Source of the DNA: Acidobacteriota bacterium | GTDB taxonomy: Bacteria > Acidobacteriota > Vicinamibacteria > Vicinamibacterales > UBA2999 | Direction of reading: 5' to 3' | NCBI GenBank assembly: GCA_947465645.1 | Contig: CANIBQ010000027.1 | Location: 1-56,750, forward strand | Length of the DNA: 56,750 nucleotides | Part shown: one piece after another, positions 1-7,810 of the stretch | Layout: every line of letters begins with the position of its first letter | Numbering within the stretch: the first letter of the stretch is position 1 | Program-made: the position numbers and the translations under genes | Notes under the pieces: generated by a model | Told to the model about the DNA's origin: nothing | Seen by the model: only the letters and a program-made list of their open reading frames with translations | The model's database searches: none

Positions 1-450
1 CCGGTGGACAAGATCCGCGACGTCATCGGACCGGGCGGCAAGATGATCCGCAGCATCATCGAACGCACCGGCGTGAAGATCGACGTCCAGGACGACGGCC
101 GCGTGAATGTGGCGTCGGCCGATGGCGAATCGGCGAAAAAGGCGATCGACATCATCCAGGAACTGACCGCCACTCCGGAGCTGAACAAGACCTACATGGG
201 CAAGGTCCAGCGCATCACGGACTTCGGCGCGTTCGTCGAGATCATGGCGGGCACCGACGGCCTGCTGCACGTCTCGGAGATCGCCACGCACCGCGTCAAG
301 GACGTGCGGGACGAGCTCAAGGAAGGGCAGCAGATCCTCGTGAAGGTCATCGCCATCGACCCCACGGGCAAGATTCGGCTCAGCCGCAAGGCGTTGCTCG
401 CGGAGGAAGGCGCAGCTCCGGCGGCCGAGCCTGCGGCTGCAAAGGAATAG
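1..450 (+). CDS. pnp: Polyribonucleotide nucleotidyltransferase, C-terminal part (KH + S1)
   Basis: This is the 3' end of a gene that enters from outside the window; the frame is open from base 1, and the GTG at 4 is an internal valine, not a start. The visible 149 codons hold the RNA-binding end of PNPase. A KH domain carries the GxxG loop GPGGK at the start. An S1 domain follows, with the typical DFGAFVEI and LLHVSEIA strands, and then a short Ala/Glu-rich tail. In the family these domains grip RNA for 3'-to-5' phosphorolysis by the two RNase PH domains, which lie upstream and are not seen here. A perfect GC-rich hairpin lies 25 bases after the stop and may end the transcript. The assignment is secure because the KH-S1 order and sequence are close to the family pattern. 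Confidence 0.95.
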   Translation, partial: PVDKIRDVIGPGGKMIRSIIERTGVKIDVQDDGRVNVASADGESAKKAIDIIQELTATPELNKTYMGKVQRITDFGAFVEIMAGTDGLLHVSEIATHRVKDVRDELKEGQQILVKVIAIDPTGKIRLSRKALLAEEGAAPAAEPAAAKE

Positions 451-474
451 GGCCCAGGGCCCAGGCCTCAGTAG

Positions 475-496
475 AGGCGGACCTTTGGGTCCGCCT
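475..496 (+). terminator. Perfect hairpin after pnp (REP-like)
   Basis: AGGCGGACC and GGTCCGCCT form a 9-bp perfect stem around a TTTG loop, 25 bases after the pnp stop. No T-run follows, so it may be a processing or attenuation hairpin rather than a classic terminator. The stem resembles the GCGGACC/GGTCCGC palindromes at 13572, 13677 and 46250, so it may be one member of a dispersed palindrome family. Confidence 0.5.
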
Positions 497-512
497 GACC
501 GTCTAAATCAGT

Positions 513-899
513 ATGGAATTTTCGCGACGAACGGCTGGGCTGTTGCTCGTCGGGGCTGGTGCCGGCCTTCTGGCCGGCCCGTTCGTCGCGCGCCTGTTCG
601 CTCAGGACCGACCCCCCAACCGGCCTGAATTCACCATCGTCGGCAAGGATTTCCACTACTCCCCCGCGCGCATCGAGGTCACGCAGGACGACCTCGTCAA
701 ACTCACCGTCCGCAGCGAAGACGTCGCCCACAGCTTCTCGATCGACGAATACCGCATCGTCAAGCGCGTCCCGGCGGGCGGCTCGACGACGTTCGAGTTC
801 AGGGCGGATCGAGCGGGGACGTTCCGCTTCTACTGCAACCTCACGAACGAAAGCGGCCACTCCCAGATGCACGGCGAGCTCGTCGTCCGCGCCAAGTAG
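513..899 (+). CDS. Tat-exported cupredoxin-like copper protein
   Basis: This 128-residue protein starts with a likely twin-arginine signal (FSRRTAG followed by a hydrophobic stretch to about residue 30), so it is probably exported folded. The rest is a single cupredoxin domain. Candidate copper ligands are His73 (AHSF), Cys108 (FYCN), His116 and Met119 (GHSQM). The Cys/His/Met spacing (108, 116, 119) is that of the CuA site of cytochrome oxidase subunit II, but the position of the second CuA cysteine (112) is Asn. A mononuclear copper site is therefore more likely than a binuclear one. It stands alone, with the pnp hairpin before it and a heptamer repeat element directly after its stop. A role in electron transfer or copper handling is inferred; no partner gene is adjacent. 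Confidence 0.75.
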   Translation: MEFSRRTAGLLLVGAGAGLLAGPFVARLFAQDRPPNRPEFTIVGKDFHYSPARIEVTQDDLVKLTVRSEDVAHSFSIDEYRIVKRVPAGGSTTFEFRADRAGTFRFYCNLTNESGHSQMHGELVVRAK

Positions 900-970
900 C
901 CAGTTGTCGGTTGTCAGTTGTCGGCAACAGCGAACACGAGGGTTTCTGACAACCGACAACTGACAACTGG
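900..970. repeat. Heptamer-armed inverted repeat, copy A
   Basis: The left arm (900-924) and the right arm (946-970) are 25-base arrays of a TTGTCRG-like heptamer in opposite orientation. They differ at only three purine positions and enclose a 21-base core. The element begins at the last base of the cupredoxin stop codon region. Related copies lie at 11665-11781 and 55641-55733. Confidence 0.85.
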
Positions 971-1107
971 CTGCCACTATCCGGCCGACGGCTTCCCACG
1001 GCTGAGTCCCTTTTAGCCCTGCCAATATTTGGATCGCGCGATTTGGGCCTTATTCCGCGCGGCACCCACTGCCGAGCCCGTGCATCGCTAATTGCACTAC
1101 CGACGGC

Positions 1108-1641
1108 GTGAGAGAACCCAAGGTCGTCGCCATCATCCTGTCCCTGGTATTTACGGTTGGCTGCAGCGGTATGACCGGCCTGATGCCGACAGGACCGTCC
1201 CAGTCCCTGTCCACATCCCTGTCCACGTCCCAGTCCGCATTCCAGTCCGCATTCCAGTCCGTTCCTTCGATGCCCCCGCCGGCGGTCGTCAGCGGACCTG
1301 CTCCGGACGTCATCACGGGCACGGTAAGCCCTCTGGACGCTGGAGGCCCCCGGTGCCACCTCGGACTCTATTCCTGCGAAGTCTATGACTTCTCGCTGGC
1401 CTCGGAGGGCGGCTTCGACGTGATGCTTGCGTGGGAAGGCGGCGAGCGGGCGCTGATGATTCAGTTGTACCGGGCGGATGTCGGGCTCGTGCACGAAGAC
1501 CTGGCGCCGAGGGGCGGGGTGTCGCGCATTACGTTCCGTCGCCCGAATCTCGCGGCGATGGATTATCAGTTCCGTGTCGTCAATCTCCAGCGCGACGCAG
1601 CCATCCCGTTCACGCTCACGGTCACGCGTTGGGAGAACTAA
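1108..1641 (+). CDS. Putative lipoprotein with tandem-repeat linker
   Basis: I do not recognise a family. The 177-residue product has a hydrophobic N-terminus ending in a lipobox-like FTVGC at residues 15-19, so it is probably lipid-anchored. The -3 residue is Thr rather than the usual Leu, which weakens this. A Ser/Gln-rich linker follows, made of five four-residue units (QSLS, TSLS, TSQS, AFQS, AFQS) encoded by 12-base tandem repeats. The rest (about residues 60-177) looks like one beta-rich domain, similar in feel to pre-peptidase C-terminal or bacterial Ig-like folds, but this is only an impression. The ATG at 1108 is chosen because it gives the signal sequence; no strong ribosome-binding site is evident. 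Confidence 0.6.
   Translation: MREPKVVAIILSLVFTVGCSGMTGLMPTGPSQSLSTSLSTSQSAFQSAFQSVPSMPPPAVVSGPAPDVITGTVSPLDAGGPRCHLGLYSCEVYDFSLASEGGFDVMLAWEGGERALMIQLYRADVGLVHEDLAPRGGVSRITFRRPNLAAMDYQFRVVNLQRDAAIPFTLTVTRWEN
1201..1260 (+). repeat. 12-base tandem repeat, five copies
   Basis: Five in-frame 12-base units ending in CTGTCC or CAGTCC (for example GCATTCCAGTCC twice in a row) encode the Ser/Gln-rich linker of the lipoprotein. The last two copies are identical, which suggests recent slippage. Confidence 0.8.
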
Positions 1642-1646
1642 TTCAA

Positions 1647-1738
1647 GGTCCGCCTGAAGGCGGACACTACGTACGGACACTATTGAAGGCGGACACTACG
1701 TACGGACACTACTGAAGGCGGACACTACGTACGGACGG
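1647..1738. repeat. 29-base tandem repeat of a palindromic element
   Basis: About 2.9 copies of a 29-base unit, starting at 1656, 1685 and 1714, contain GGCGGACACTACGTACGGAC. The first copy is completed upstream to the hairpin GTCCGCCT-GA-AGGCGGAC. The array lies between two convergent genes, and its last copy supplies the stop codon of the RluA-type gene. A diverged copy lies inside smc at 4502-4530. Confidence 0.85.
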
Positions 1739-2666
1739 CGCGGAGACGCGCCAGCAGCTCCACGAAGTCGGGAGGCGGGGGCGCCTCGAATCGCAGCAGC
1801 CGTCCATCGGCGGGATGCCGGAAGCCCAGCACGTGCGCGTGAAGCGCCTGTCGTGAAAAGACAATCGGCCGCAGCGTCTCCGGTCCAAATACATATCGCC
1901 GCTCTCCGACCAGGGTGTGACCGCGAAGCCGGGCCTGGATCCGGATCTGGTTCCGCTTTCCGGTCTGCAGCCTCACCGAAATCAACGAGCAGTCCCGAAA
2001 CCGCTCGACCACCCGATACTCGCTGATCGCCTCGGCGCCCTGTGGGTCTCGCGGATGCGTCTCTTTCTGGATGAGCGCCTTCGTATCCCACACCAGATGG
2101 TCGCGCCACGTTCCGGCCGGAGGATCCGGATGGCCGTAGACGACCGCCCAGTATTCGCGCTCGGGCTCGCGCCGGCGAAACTGTCCCTTGAGCGCCGCCT
2201 GCGTCGCTGGATCCCGCGCAAAGAGCACGAGGCCGGATGTATCGCGATCGATCCGGTGCACCACGAACGGCCGTTTCTTGCCGTGGGAACGAAAATACTC
2301 CTCGAGCTGGTGGTAGACAGACGAGGCGGCCGCCTTGCGCTCCAGCGGCACCGAGAGGAGCCCGGCGGGTTTGTTCAAGACCATCAGCGCGGCATCTTCG
2401 TACACGATCTCGAGATCGCCAGTCTTCCCTGGAGATGCACGCCTGGAGCTTCCCGGCCGATCCATCCACACCCGGACGACGTCACCCTCCGCCAGGCGCG
2501 TGGCGGCATCGGCGACCGACGTCTCCTCGCCGTTGAGAAAGACCTTGCTGCGCTCGAGGGCCGCGACCGCGCGCCCGCGCGACTTGAGGCGGCTCTCGCC
2601 GGCGAGGAACTTATCGAGGCGTGAGCCCGCCGAGCCGGCGTCGACCGTCCATGCGAGATCGCTCAC
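1725..2666 (-). CDS. RluA-family 23S rRNA/tRNA pseudouridine synthase
   Basis: The 313-residue protein has an N-terminal S4 RNA-binding domain (about residues 1-75) followed by the pseudouridine synthase domain. The catalytic motif HRIDRDTSGL lies at 137-146, with Asp140 as the expected nucleophile, and the later RKNQIR-type motif appears as GKRNQIRIQ. It would isomerise uridines in rRNA or tRNA in the cytoplasm; which position cannot be read from the sequence, so I give no rlu symbol. Its ATG overlaps the stop of the upstream M48 protease gene by four bases, which argues for translational coupling. The last three residues (VRT) and the stop come from the 29-base repeat array, so the original 3' end has been replaced or trimmed. 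Confidence 0.9.
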   Translation of the reverse strand: MSDLAWTVDAGSAGSRLDKFLAGESRLKSRGRAVAALERSKVFLNGEETSVADAATRLAEGDVVRVWMDRPGSSRRASPGKTGDLEIVYEDAALMVLNKPAGLLSVPLERKAAASSVYHQLEEYFRSHGKKRPFVVHRIDRDTSGLVLFARDPATQAALKGQFRRREPEREYWAVVYGHPDPPAGTWRDHLVWDTKALIQKETHPRDPQGAEAISEYRVVERFRDCSLISVRLQTGKRNQIRIQARLRGHTLVGERRYVFGPETLRPIVFSRQALHAHVLGFRHPADGRLLRFEAPPPPDFVELLARLRAVRT

Positions 2667-3835
2667 GATGATGAGGTGTGGCGAACCGCTGGCCCCGAGC
2701 GCAGTCGAGGGGTCACAGTCCGCGCCGCATCGGAAGCCCAGGCGTGGGCGGCGGCGATGCGGGACGACATCGACGGGTGCGAATGGAACAACATCTCGAC
2801 GATCCGCGAAGGGTGCTCTTCGGCGAGGTTCTGCGCCGCCAGGCGCTTCATCGCGGTGACGAATGCATCGGCGTTGTCGGTCATTTCGAGCGCGTAGCGA
2901 TCGGCACGCCGCTCGTGCGCGCGTGACAAGGCATTCGCCAGCGGCAGCAGCGCCACCGACACCGCACCGCCGGTCAGCAGCAGCAGCGGAAGGCCGGCAA
3001 CGTCCGACTTGCCCTCGAGGCCGAGGGGCGAGGCAAACGCCGTGAGCACGCGATCCGCGAGGTAGAAGCCGAGCGTGATGAGCGCCGTTTCGAGCGCCAT
3101 GCCCTTCCAGATGTCCCCGTGCACGTGATGCGCGAGCTCGTGCGCGAGGATCACCTCGATCTCATCATCGGAATGACCCGAGAGCAGCGTGTCGGACAAC
3201 AGGATCCGGCGCGTGCGTCCCATCCCGGCAAGCGCCGCGTTCGCCTTGCGCGTGCGGTCGCTGAGCCGCAGTTCGAACACGCCAAGCACCTGCGCGCCGG
3301 CCCGGTCGGCAAGCGAGACGAGCCGCCGCACCAGGGTCGGCCGGTCGAGCGGCTTGAACTCGTAGAACAGCGGGAACAGCAGCACGGGCGCCAGTTGCGC
3401 CAGGACGAGCAGGATGCCGGAGAAGCAGGCGGCCGCAATCAGCCACCAGTAGGCCGGCGCCCACCGCAGGAGCGACCAGACGATCAACGCGCCGGCGGGC
3501 GCAAACACGAGCGCGAGGCCGCCAGCCTTGAAATGATCTCGCCACCACGCGGCGGTCGTCTGGGTCGACAGCCCGTAGCGGCGTTCCAGCGTCACACCCT
3601 GGTAGAACGCCAGCGGCAACTGGAGTGCTTCGCTCAACAACGCGAGCAGCACCACGTAGACGAGGATGGCCGGAAAGAAGGAATCACCGGCGATCGAGCG
3701 CGCGAGGTCGCGGAGCGTCGCCGATGCGCCGCTGAGCAGCAGCGCGATGAGCAGCAGCGCGCCCAGCCCCGTACCGAGCAGCGACGCACGACGCCGGAGG
3801 CGGTGGTACCGGGTGGCCCTGTCCTCGTTAGCCAC
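2663..3835 (-). CDS. M48 family (Ste24/HtpX-like) membrane metalloprotease
   Basis: A 390-residue integral membrane peptidase. Several hydrophobic segments fill residues 20-155. The zinc motif HELAHH is at 232-237, more membrane segments follow, and the third ligand is expected in the HERRADRYALE segment. The arrangement is that of CAAX protease 1/Ste24-type M48 enzymes, which in bacteria act in membrane-protein quality control. It lies 10 bases downstream of smc and overlaps the RluA-type gene by four bases (ATGA), so the three probably form one transcript. The last 15-20 residues are encoded by a dispersed repeat (2674-2714) and look foreign to the family. The substrate is unknown. Confidence 0.88.
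   Translation of the reverse strand: MANEDRATRYHRLRRRASLLGTGLGALLLIALLLSGASATLRDLARSIAGDSFFPAILVYVVLLALLSEALQLPLAFYQGVTLERRYGLSTQTTAAWWRDHFKAGGLALVFAPAGALIVWSLLRWAPAYWWLIAAACFSGILLVLAQLAPVLLFPLFYEFKPLDRPTLVRRLVSLADRAGAQVLGVFELRLSDRTRKANAALAGMGRTRRILLSDTLLSGHSDDEIEVILAHELAHHVHGDIWKGMALETALITLGFYLADRVLTAFASPLGLEGKSDVAGLPLLLLTGGAVSVALLPLANALSRAHERRADRYALEMTDNADAFVTAMKRLAAQNLAEEHPSRIVEMLFHSHPSMSSRIAAAHAWASDAARTVTPRLRSGPAVRHTSSS
2674..2714. repeat. Dispersed repeat forming the 3' end of the M48 gene
   Basis: The stretch contains CGAACCGCTGGCCCCGAGCG followed by CAGTCGAGG. On the plus strand it would read EPLAPSAVEG, a peptide I recall as a frequent annotation artefact in several bacterial genomes. 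On the minus strand it encodes RLRSGPAVRHT at the protease C-terminus. The repeat identity is from memory and should be tested by search. Confidence 0.55.
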
Positions 3836-3844
3836 CCACGTGAC

Positions 3845-6800
3845 TCAGTTCAATTGAACGGAAATGAGCTTCGACACGCCTGGTTCCTCCATCGTCACGC
3901 CGTAGAGACGGTTGGCGATCTCCATGGTGCGGCGGTTGTGCGTGATCAGGATGAACTGGGTCCGGTCGAGCATGCTCCGCAACATCTCCACGAACCGGCT
4001 GACATTGGCGTCGTCCAGCGGCGCGTCGATCTCGTCGAGGAGGCAGAACGGGCTCGGCTTGTACCTGAAGATGGCGAACATCAGGGCGATCGCCGTGAGC
4101 GCCTTCTCGCCGCCCGACAGCAACTGCACGCTCTGCAATCGCTTGCCCGGGGGCGAGGCGACGATGTCGATGCCGCTCTCGAGCGGATCGTTCTCGTCGA
4201 GCAGCGTGAGGCCGGCGTGGCCGCCGCCGAACAGTGTGCTGAACGTCACCTGGAAGTTCTGCTGGATGGCGGTGAAGGCCTCGTTGAAACGGACCTTCGA
4301 CGTCTCGTCGATCCGCTTGATGGCCTCGGACGTCTGGGCGATCGAATCGGTGAGATCCTTGCGCTGCGTCGTCAGGAACAGGTGGCGCGCCTCGAGCTCG
4401 TCGAACTGCTCGATGGCCATCATGTTGACGGGGCCAAGGCGGTCGATCTTGGCCTTGAGTGCGACGATCGCCTCCTCGGCGGTCATCGACGCGGGCGGCG
4501 CGGTCCGGCTGAAGCCGGACACGACGTACGATGGCGGGGCGTCCGACCGCGCGGCGTCCGAGTCGGCCTCCTCGGCGTCGGGATCCGGTTCCTCGGCGCT
4601 GATCGCGGCGGCGTCTGGCGTCGCCTCGCCCGCCTGTTCCATCCGTTCGACTTCGACGAGCACCTCGTCGAGCGAGCACTGGGTCGCATCGCCGCACGTC
4701 TGCGCGAGGTGGGTCAGGTCGCTCTGCGCGGTCGCCCGCGCCAGCTCGAACTCGCCGGCCTCGCCACGAATGGCGTCAACCAGGTGACGCGCGTCCCGAA
4801 TCACGACGTCCTGCGCCTCCACTGTCGTGCGCAGTGCGGTCGCGGCGTCGTCGGCCGCGCGCAGCTCTTCCCGCTTCGATTCGAGCGTGCGGATGTCGTC
4901 GTCGAGCGTCCGCTCGCCTTCCGCGATGGCCTGGAGCAGCGCCTCGCGCCGGGCGTGCGCCTGCTCGAGCTCGGCGGCCCGGGCCGCGATGCGGTGCTCG
5001 AGCTCTCGCGCGCCCTCCTCGAGCCGCATGACTTCGGCCGCCAGCGCCGACGTGCGCTCGAGCAACGCCGCGTGCGCAGCCCTGGCCTCGGCGGCCTTTG
5101 CGCTGAGCGTTTCAACCGTTTCGCGCGCGGCCATCAGGCTCTTCTGCGCCTCGGCCAGGCCGTCTTCGGCTCGCTGCTGGTCCTCACGCAGCCGGCCCAC
5201 CGACTCCTGGGCCTCGGCCAGGCGCGAGTCGAGCATGGCGCGCTCGTCTTCCGCGGTACGACGCTCGAGCGCGACGATCTCGCCCTTGCGCGCGAGGCGC
5301 GCGCCGTCGTCAACGGCGCGGGCCAGTTGGGCCGCGTGCGCGACGATCGCCATCTCCAGCCTGTGCTGCTCGGCGTGCAGCCCGGCAATCGCCGACGTCG
5401 CCTGCGCGATCGCCAACTCGAGGCGCGCTGCCTCTTCCGTCACGCGCGCGAGCCCCTCGCGATCGACGGCAATTCGCTCACGCAGTTCCTTGATCTCCCG
5501 CTTGGTCGCCAGGATGCCGCGCGATTCGACCTTGACGCCGCCCGATACGAGGTGCGGACCGCGGAACACGTCGCCGTCGAGCGTCGCGACCGGCGCCGAT
5601 GTCTGTCTCGACATGGCGACGGCCTGATCGAAGCTGTCGGCGACGTAGGCTTCCGGGACGACTTTCTGGATGGTGGCCGCATGCGGCCCGAGGATCCGGA
5701 GCACATCCGACACCGGGACGATGCCCGGCATGCGCAGCGATTCGGTCGGGTGGTAACCATTCGAGCCGGGATCGACCACCACAAAGCCGCACCGGCCCGC
5801 GTCCTGCTCGCGCACGAGGGACAAGCCCGCGGCGGCCTGATCGTGCCGTTCAACGATGACGTGCTGCAGGAGCTCCCCGAGGCACGCCTCGACCGCCCGT
5901 TCGTAACGGCTGTCCACGTCGAGGTAGTCCGCGACCGCGCCCTGCTGGCTCACGCGGCCGTTGGCCTGGACGAGCACCATGCGGGCGGCATCACCGAACT
6001 CACCACGGCTGACCTCGAGCTCCTCGAGCGACGCGAGCCGCGCTTCGACGGCGGCGAGCTCCTGCTCGCGCGACCTGACGGCGCGCGACACCGAATCATG
6101 TTCCGTGCGCGCGGTGGCCAGCTCTGACTCGCGGGCCGCGCGATCGAGCTTCATCGCCTCGAGCGCCGCATGCGCGCGCGACAGCGATTCCTCGGCGGCA
6201 AGGCGCTCCACGTTGACGTTCTCGACCTCACGGCGCAGGTCTTCCTGCTCCACATCGAGCTTGCCGAGCGTCCCGCTCACCCGCTCGCGCTGCAGGGTGG
6301 CGTGCTCCATGGCATGCCGCAGCGCCGTTGCGGAGCTGAGGGCGGAAAAGACCGCGCCACGCGCCGCCTCGACGTCGCTCTCGAGCCCTTCGATCTGCTG
6401 CTGCGCGCGGACGTGCGCTTCGCTGGCATCGGTCAGGACGCCTGACGCCTCATCCCTGGCGCGCTCGGCCTCGGCTGCCGCCTCTCGCCTGGATTCGAGC
6501 GCGATCCGGGCCGGCTCGCGCCGCGCATCCAAATCGTGAATTTCATTCCTGATCTCATCGGCCCGCGACGCCAGGGTCTCGGTCTGGTGGCGGTTGAATT
6601 CCTGCTGCTGTTGCCGGCGGTTGATGTCGAGCTCGCGCGCGTGCGCATCCTCGCGAATCTGGGAGGCGCGATGGTCCGACTCGGTCTGCTCGATGCGCAG
6701 CCGCGCCAGGTCCGACTCGACTTCCGCCAGCCGTCCCGCTGCCGTCGTCTCGCGCTCGCGCGCGTCGGCAAGGCGGGCCAGCGCCGTCTCGATGTTGTGC

Positions 6801-7675
6801 GCCAGCTCGCGGTACCGGCGCGCGAAGAGCACTTTTTCCCAGCGGCGCAGCTCGTCGCGCAGCCGCTTGTACCGGCGCGCCTTCGCCGCCTGGCGCTTGA
6901 GCGTTCCGCGCTGCTTCTCGACCTCGAAGACGATGTCGTCGATGCGGGTGAGGTTCTGCTGCGCGGCCTCGAGCTTGAGCTCAGCGGAGCGGCGGCGGGA
7001 CTTGTACTTGGTGATGCCGGCGGCTTCCTCGATCAACTGGCGGCGATCCGCCGGCCGGGAGCTGAGGATCATGCCGATCTTGCCCTGCTCGATGATCGCG
7101 TAGGCCTTGGCGCCGAGCCCCGTGTCCATCAGCAGCTCGTGGACGTCGCGCAGGCGGCAGACCTCGCCGTCGATGAGGTATTCGCTTTCGCCAGACCGGT
7201 ACAGCCGCCGCGTGACCTCGACATCGCGCGTCAATGCCTGTGCGAGCTCGAAGACGCCGACCGGGGTCGCCTCGGTCAGCCCGTCCACCGCCGCGTGGCC
7301 GTTGCCGTTGCCGTTGCCGTGACCATTGCCGTTCCCATGGCCATTTCCGTTGGCGGGCGGGTGGAACTCGGCCAGCTCCGCCACCGCACGTTCCTCGGGC
7401 CGCGGTGGCAGCGCGAGGCCGGTGAGTCTCAGGCGGACTTCGGCGGTCGCGCCTGGCTTGCGCGCGTCGCTGCCGTTGAATATCACGTCCTCCATCCGGT
7501 CGCCGCGCAGGCTCTTGGCGCTTTGCTCGCCAAGCACCCACGTGATGGCGTCCGCGACGTTGCTCTTGCCGCAGCCGTTCGGGCCGACAATCGCGGTGAC
7601 GCCGTGGTCGAAGGCGAGCTCCGACCGGTCGGAGAACGACTTGAAACCTGCTATTTCGATACGTTCAAGGCGCAT
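3845..7675 (-). CDS. smc: Chromosome segregation protein SMC
   Basis: The 1276-residue protein has the full SMC layout. The N-terminal ATPase head carries Walker A GPNGCGKSN near residue 33. Two long coiled coils flank a hinge at about residues 540-690. The C-terminal head carries the signature LLSGGEKALT and Walker B PFCLLDEIDAPLDD. It would dimerise and, with ScpA/ScpB (not in this window), organise and separate the chromosome. Two insertions are unusual. The first is an Asn/Gly/His repeat loop in the N-terminal head (DNA about 7300-7355). The second is an acidic segment before the C-terminal head, containing a translated palindromic repeat (DNA 4502-4530). The length is slightly above the usual 1150-1200 residues because of these. 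It is followed closely by the M48 and RluA-type genes. Confidence 0.97.
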   Translation of the reverse strand: MRLERIEIAGFKSFSDRSELAFDHGVTAIVGPNGCGKSNVADAITWVLGEQSAKSLRGDRMEDVIFNGSDARKPGATAEVRLRLTGLALPPRPEERAVAELAEFHPPANGNGHGNGNGHGNGNGNGHAAVDGLTEATPVGVFELAQALTRDVEVTRRLYRSGESEYLIDGEVCRLRDVHELLMDTGLGAKAYAIIEQGKIGMILSSRPADRRQLIEEAAGITKYKSRRRSAELKLEAAQQNLTRIDDIVFEVEKQRGTLKRQAAKARRYKRLRDELRRWEKVLFARRYRELAHNIETALARLADARERETTAAGRLAEVESDLARLRIEQTESDHRASQIREDAHARELDINRRQQQQEFNRHQTETLASRADEIRNEIHDLDARREPARIALESRREAAAEAERARDEASGVLTDASEAHVRAQQQIEGLESDVEAARGAVFSALSSATALRHAMEHATLQRERVSGTLGKLDVEQEDLRREVENVNVERLAAEESLSRAHAALEAMKLDRAARESELATARTEHDSVSRAVRSREQELAAVEARLASLEELEVSRGEFGDAARMVLVQANGRVSQQGAVADYLDVDSRYERAVEACLGELLQHVIVERHDQAAAGLSLVREQDAGRCGFVVVDPGSNGYHPTESLRMPGIVPVSDVLRILGPHAATIQKVVPEAYVADSFDQAVAMSRQTSAPVATLDGDVFRGPHLVSGGVKVESRGILATKREIKELRERIAVDREGLARVTEEAARLELAIAQATSAIAGLHAEQHRLEMAIVAHAAQLARAVDDGARLARKGEIVALERRTAEDERAMLDSRLAEAQESVGRLREDQQRAEDGLAEAQKSLMAARETVETLSAKAAEARAAHAALLERTSALAAEVMRLEEGARELEHRIAARAAELEQAHARREALLQAIAEGERTLDDDIRTLESKREELRAADDAATALRTTVEAQDVVIRDARHLVDAIRGEAGEFELARATAQSDLTHLAQTCGDATQCSLDEVLVEVERMEQAGEATPDAAAISAEEPDPDAEEADSDAARSDAPPSYVVSGFSRTAPPASMTAEEAIVALKAKIDRLGPVNMMAIEQFDELEARHLFLTTQRKDLTDSIAQTSEAIKRIDETSKVRFNEAFTAIQQNFQVTFSTLFGGGHAGLTLLDENDPLESGIDIVASPPGKRLQSVQLLSGGEKALTAIALMFAIFRYKPSPFCLLDEIDAPLDDANVSRFVEMLRSMLDRTQFILITHNRRTMEIANRLYGVTMEEPGVSKLISVQLN
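4502..4530. repeat. Palindromic repeat copy inside smc
   Basis: GTCCGGCT-GA-AGCCGGAC followed by ACGACGTACG matches the intergenic unit at 1648-1676, with the stem changed by a compensatory C-G to G-C swap. It is translated as part of YVVSGFSRTAPP in the acidic linker before the SMC C-terminal head. Confidence 0.8.
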
Positions 7676-7776
7676 AGTTGGGGCAGTCCAGGCTGTTGCG
7701 TCTGGGGGTCGACGCAGGGTCGACGCAATCTAACAATGTCTAGCCCTTGTGGCAAGGGCAAACTGACACCACTATA

Positions 7777-7797
7777 TTTTGGGCTGGGAGCCCAAAA
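7777..7797 (-). terminator. Terminator after the S41 protease gene
   Basis: TTTTGGGCT and AGCCCAAAA form a 9-bp stem with a 3-base loop, 14 bases past the protease stop on the minus strand, followed by AT-rich sequence. This would separate the protease transcript from smc. A second small hairpin, GCCCTTG/CAAGGGC, lies at 7743-7759. Confidence 0.6.
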
Positions 7798-7810
7798 GGA
7801 GGGGTGGTGC

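Noticed and set aside
4..450. A short stand-alone KH-S1 protein starting at GTG 4
   Set aside because: The frame is open to base 1 and the sequence is the exact C-terminal end of PNPase, so it is a truncated view of pnp.
468..1025. A 185-residue minus-strand open frame over the cupredoxin and repeat A
   Set aside because: It is antisense to the cupredoxin and runs into the heptamer repeat; no family pattern.
3119..6127. A 1002-residue open frame on the plus strand opposite smc
   Set aside because: It is the antisense reading of smc, Arg/Glu/His-rich with no family motifs. GC-rich coding DNA often leaves such a frame open.
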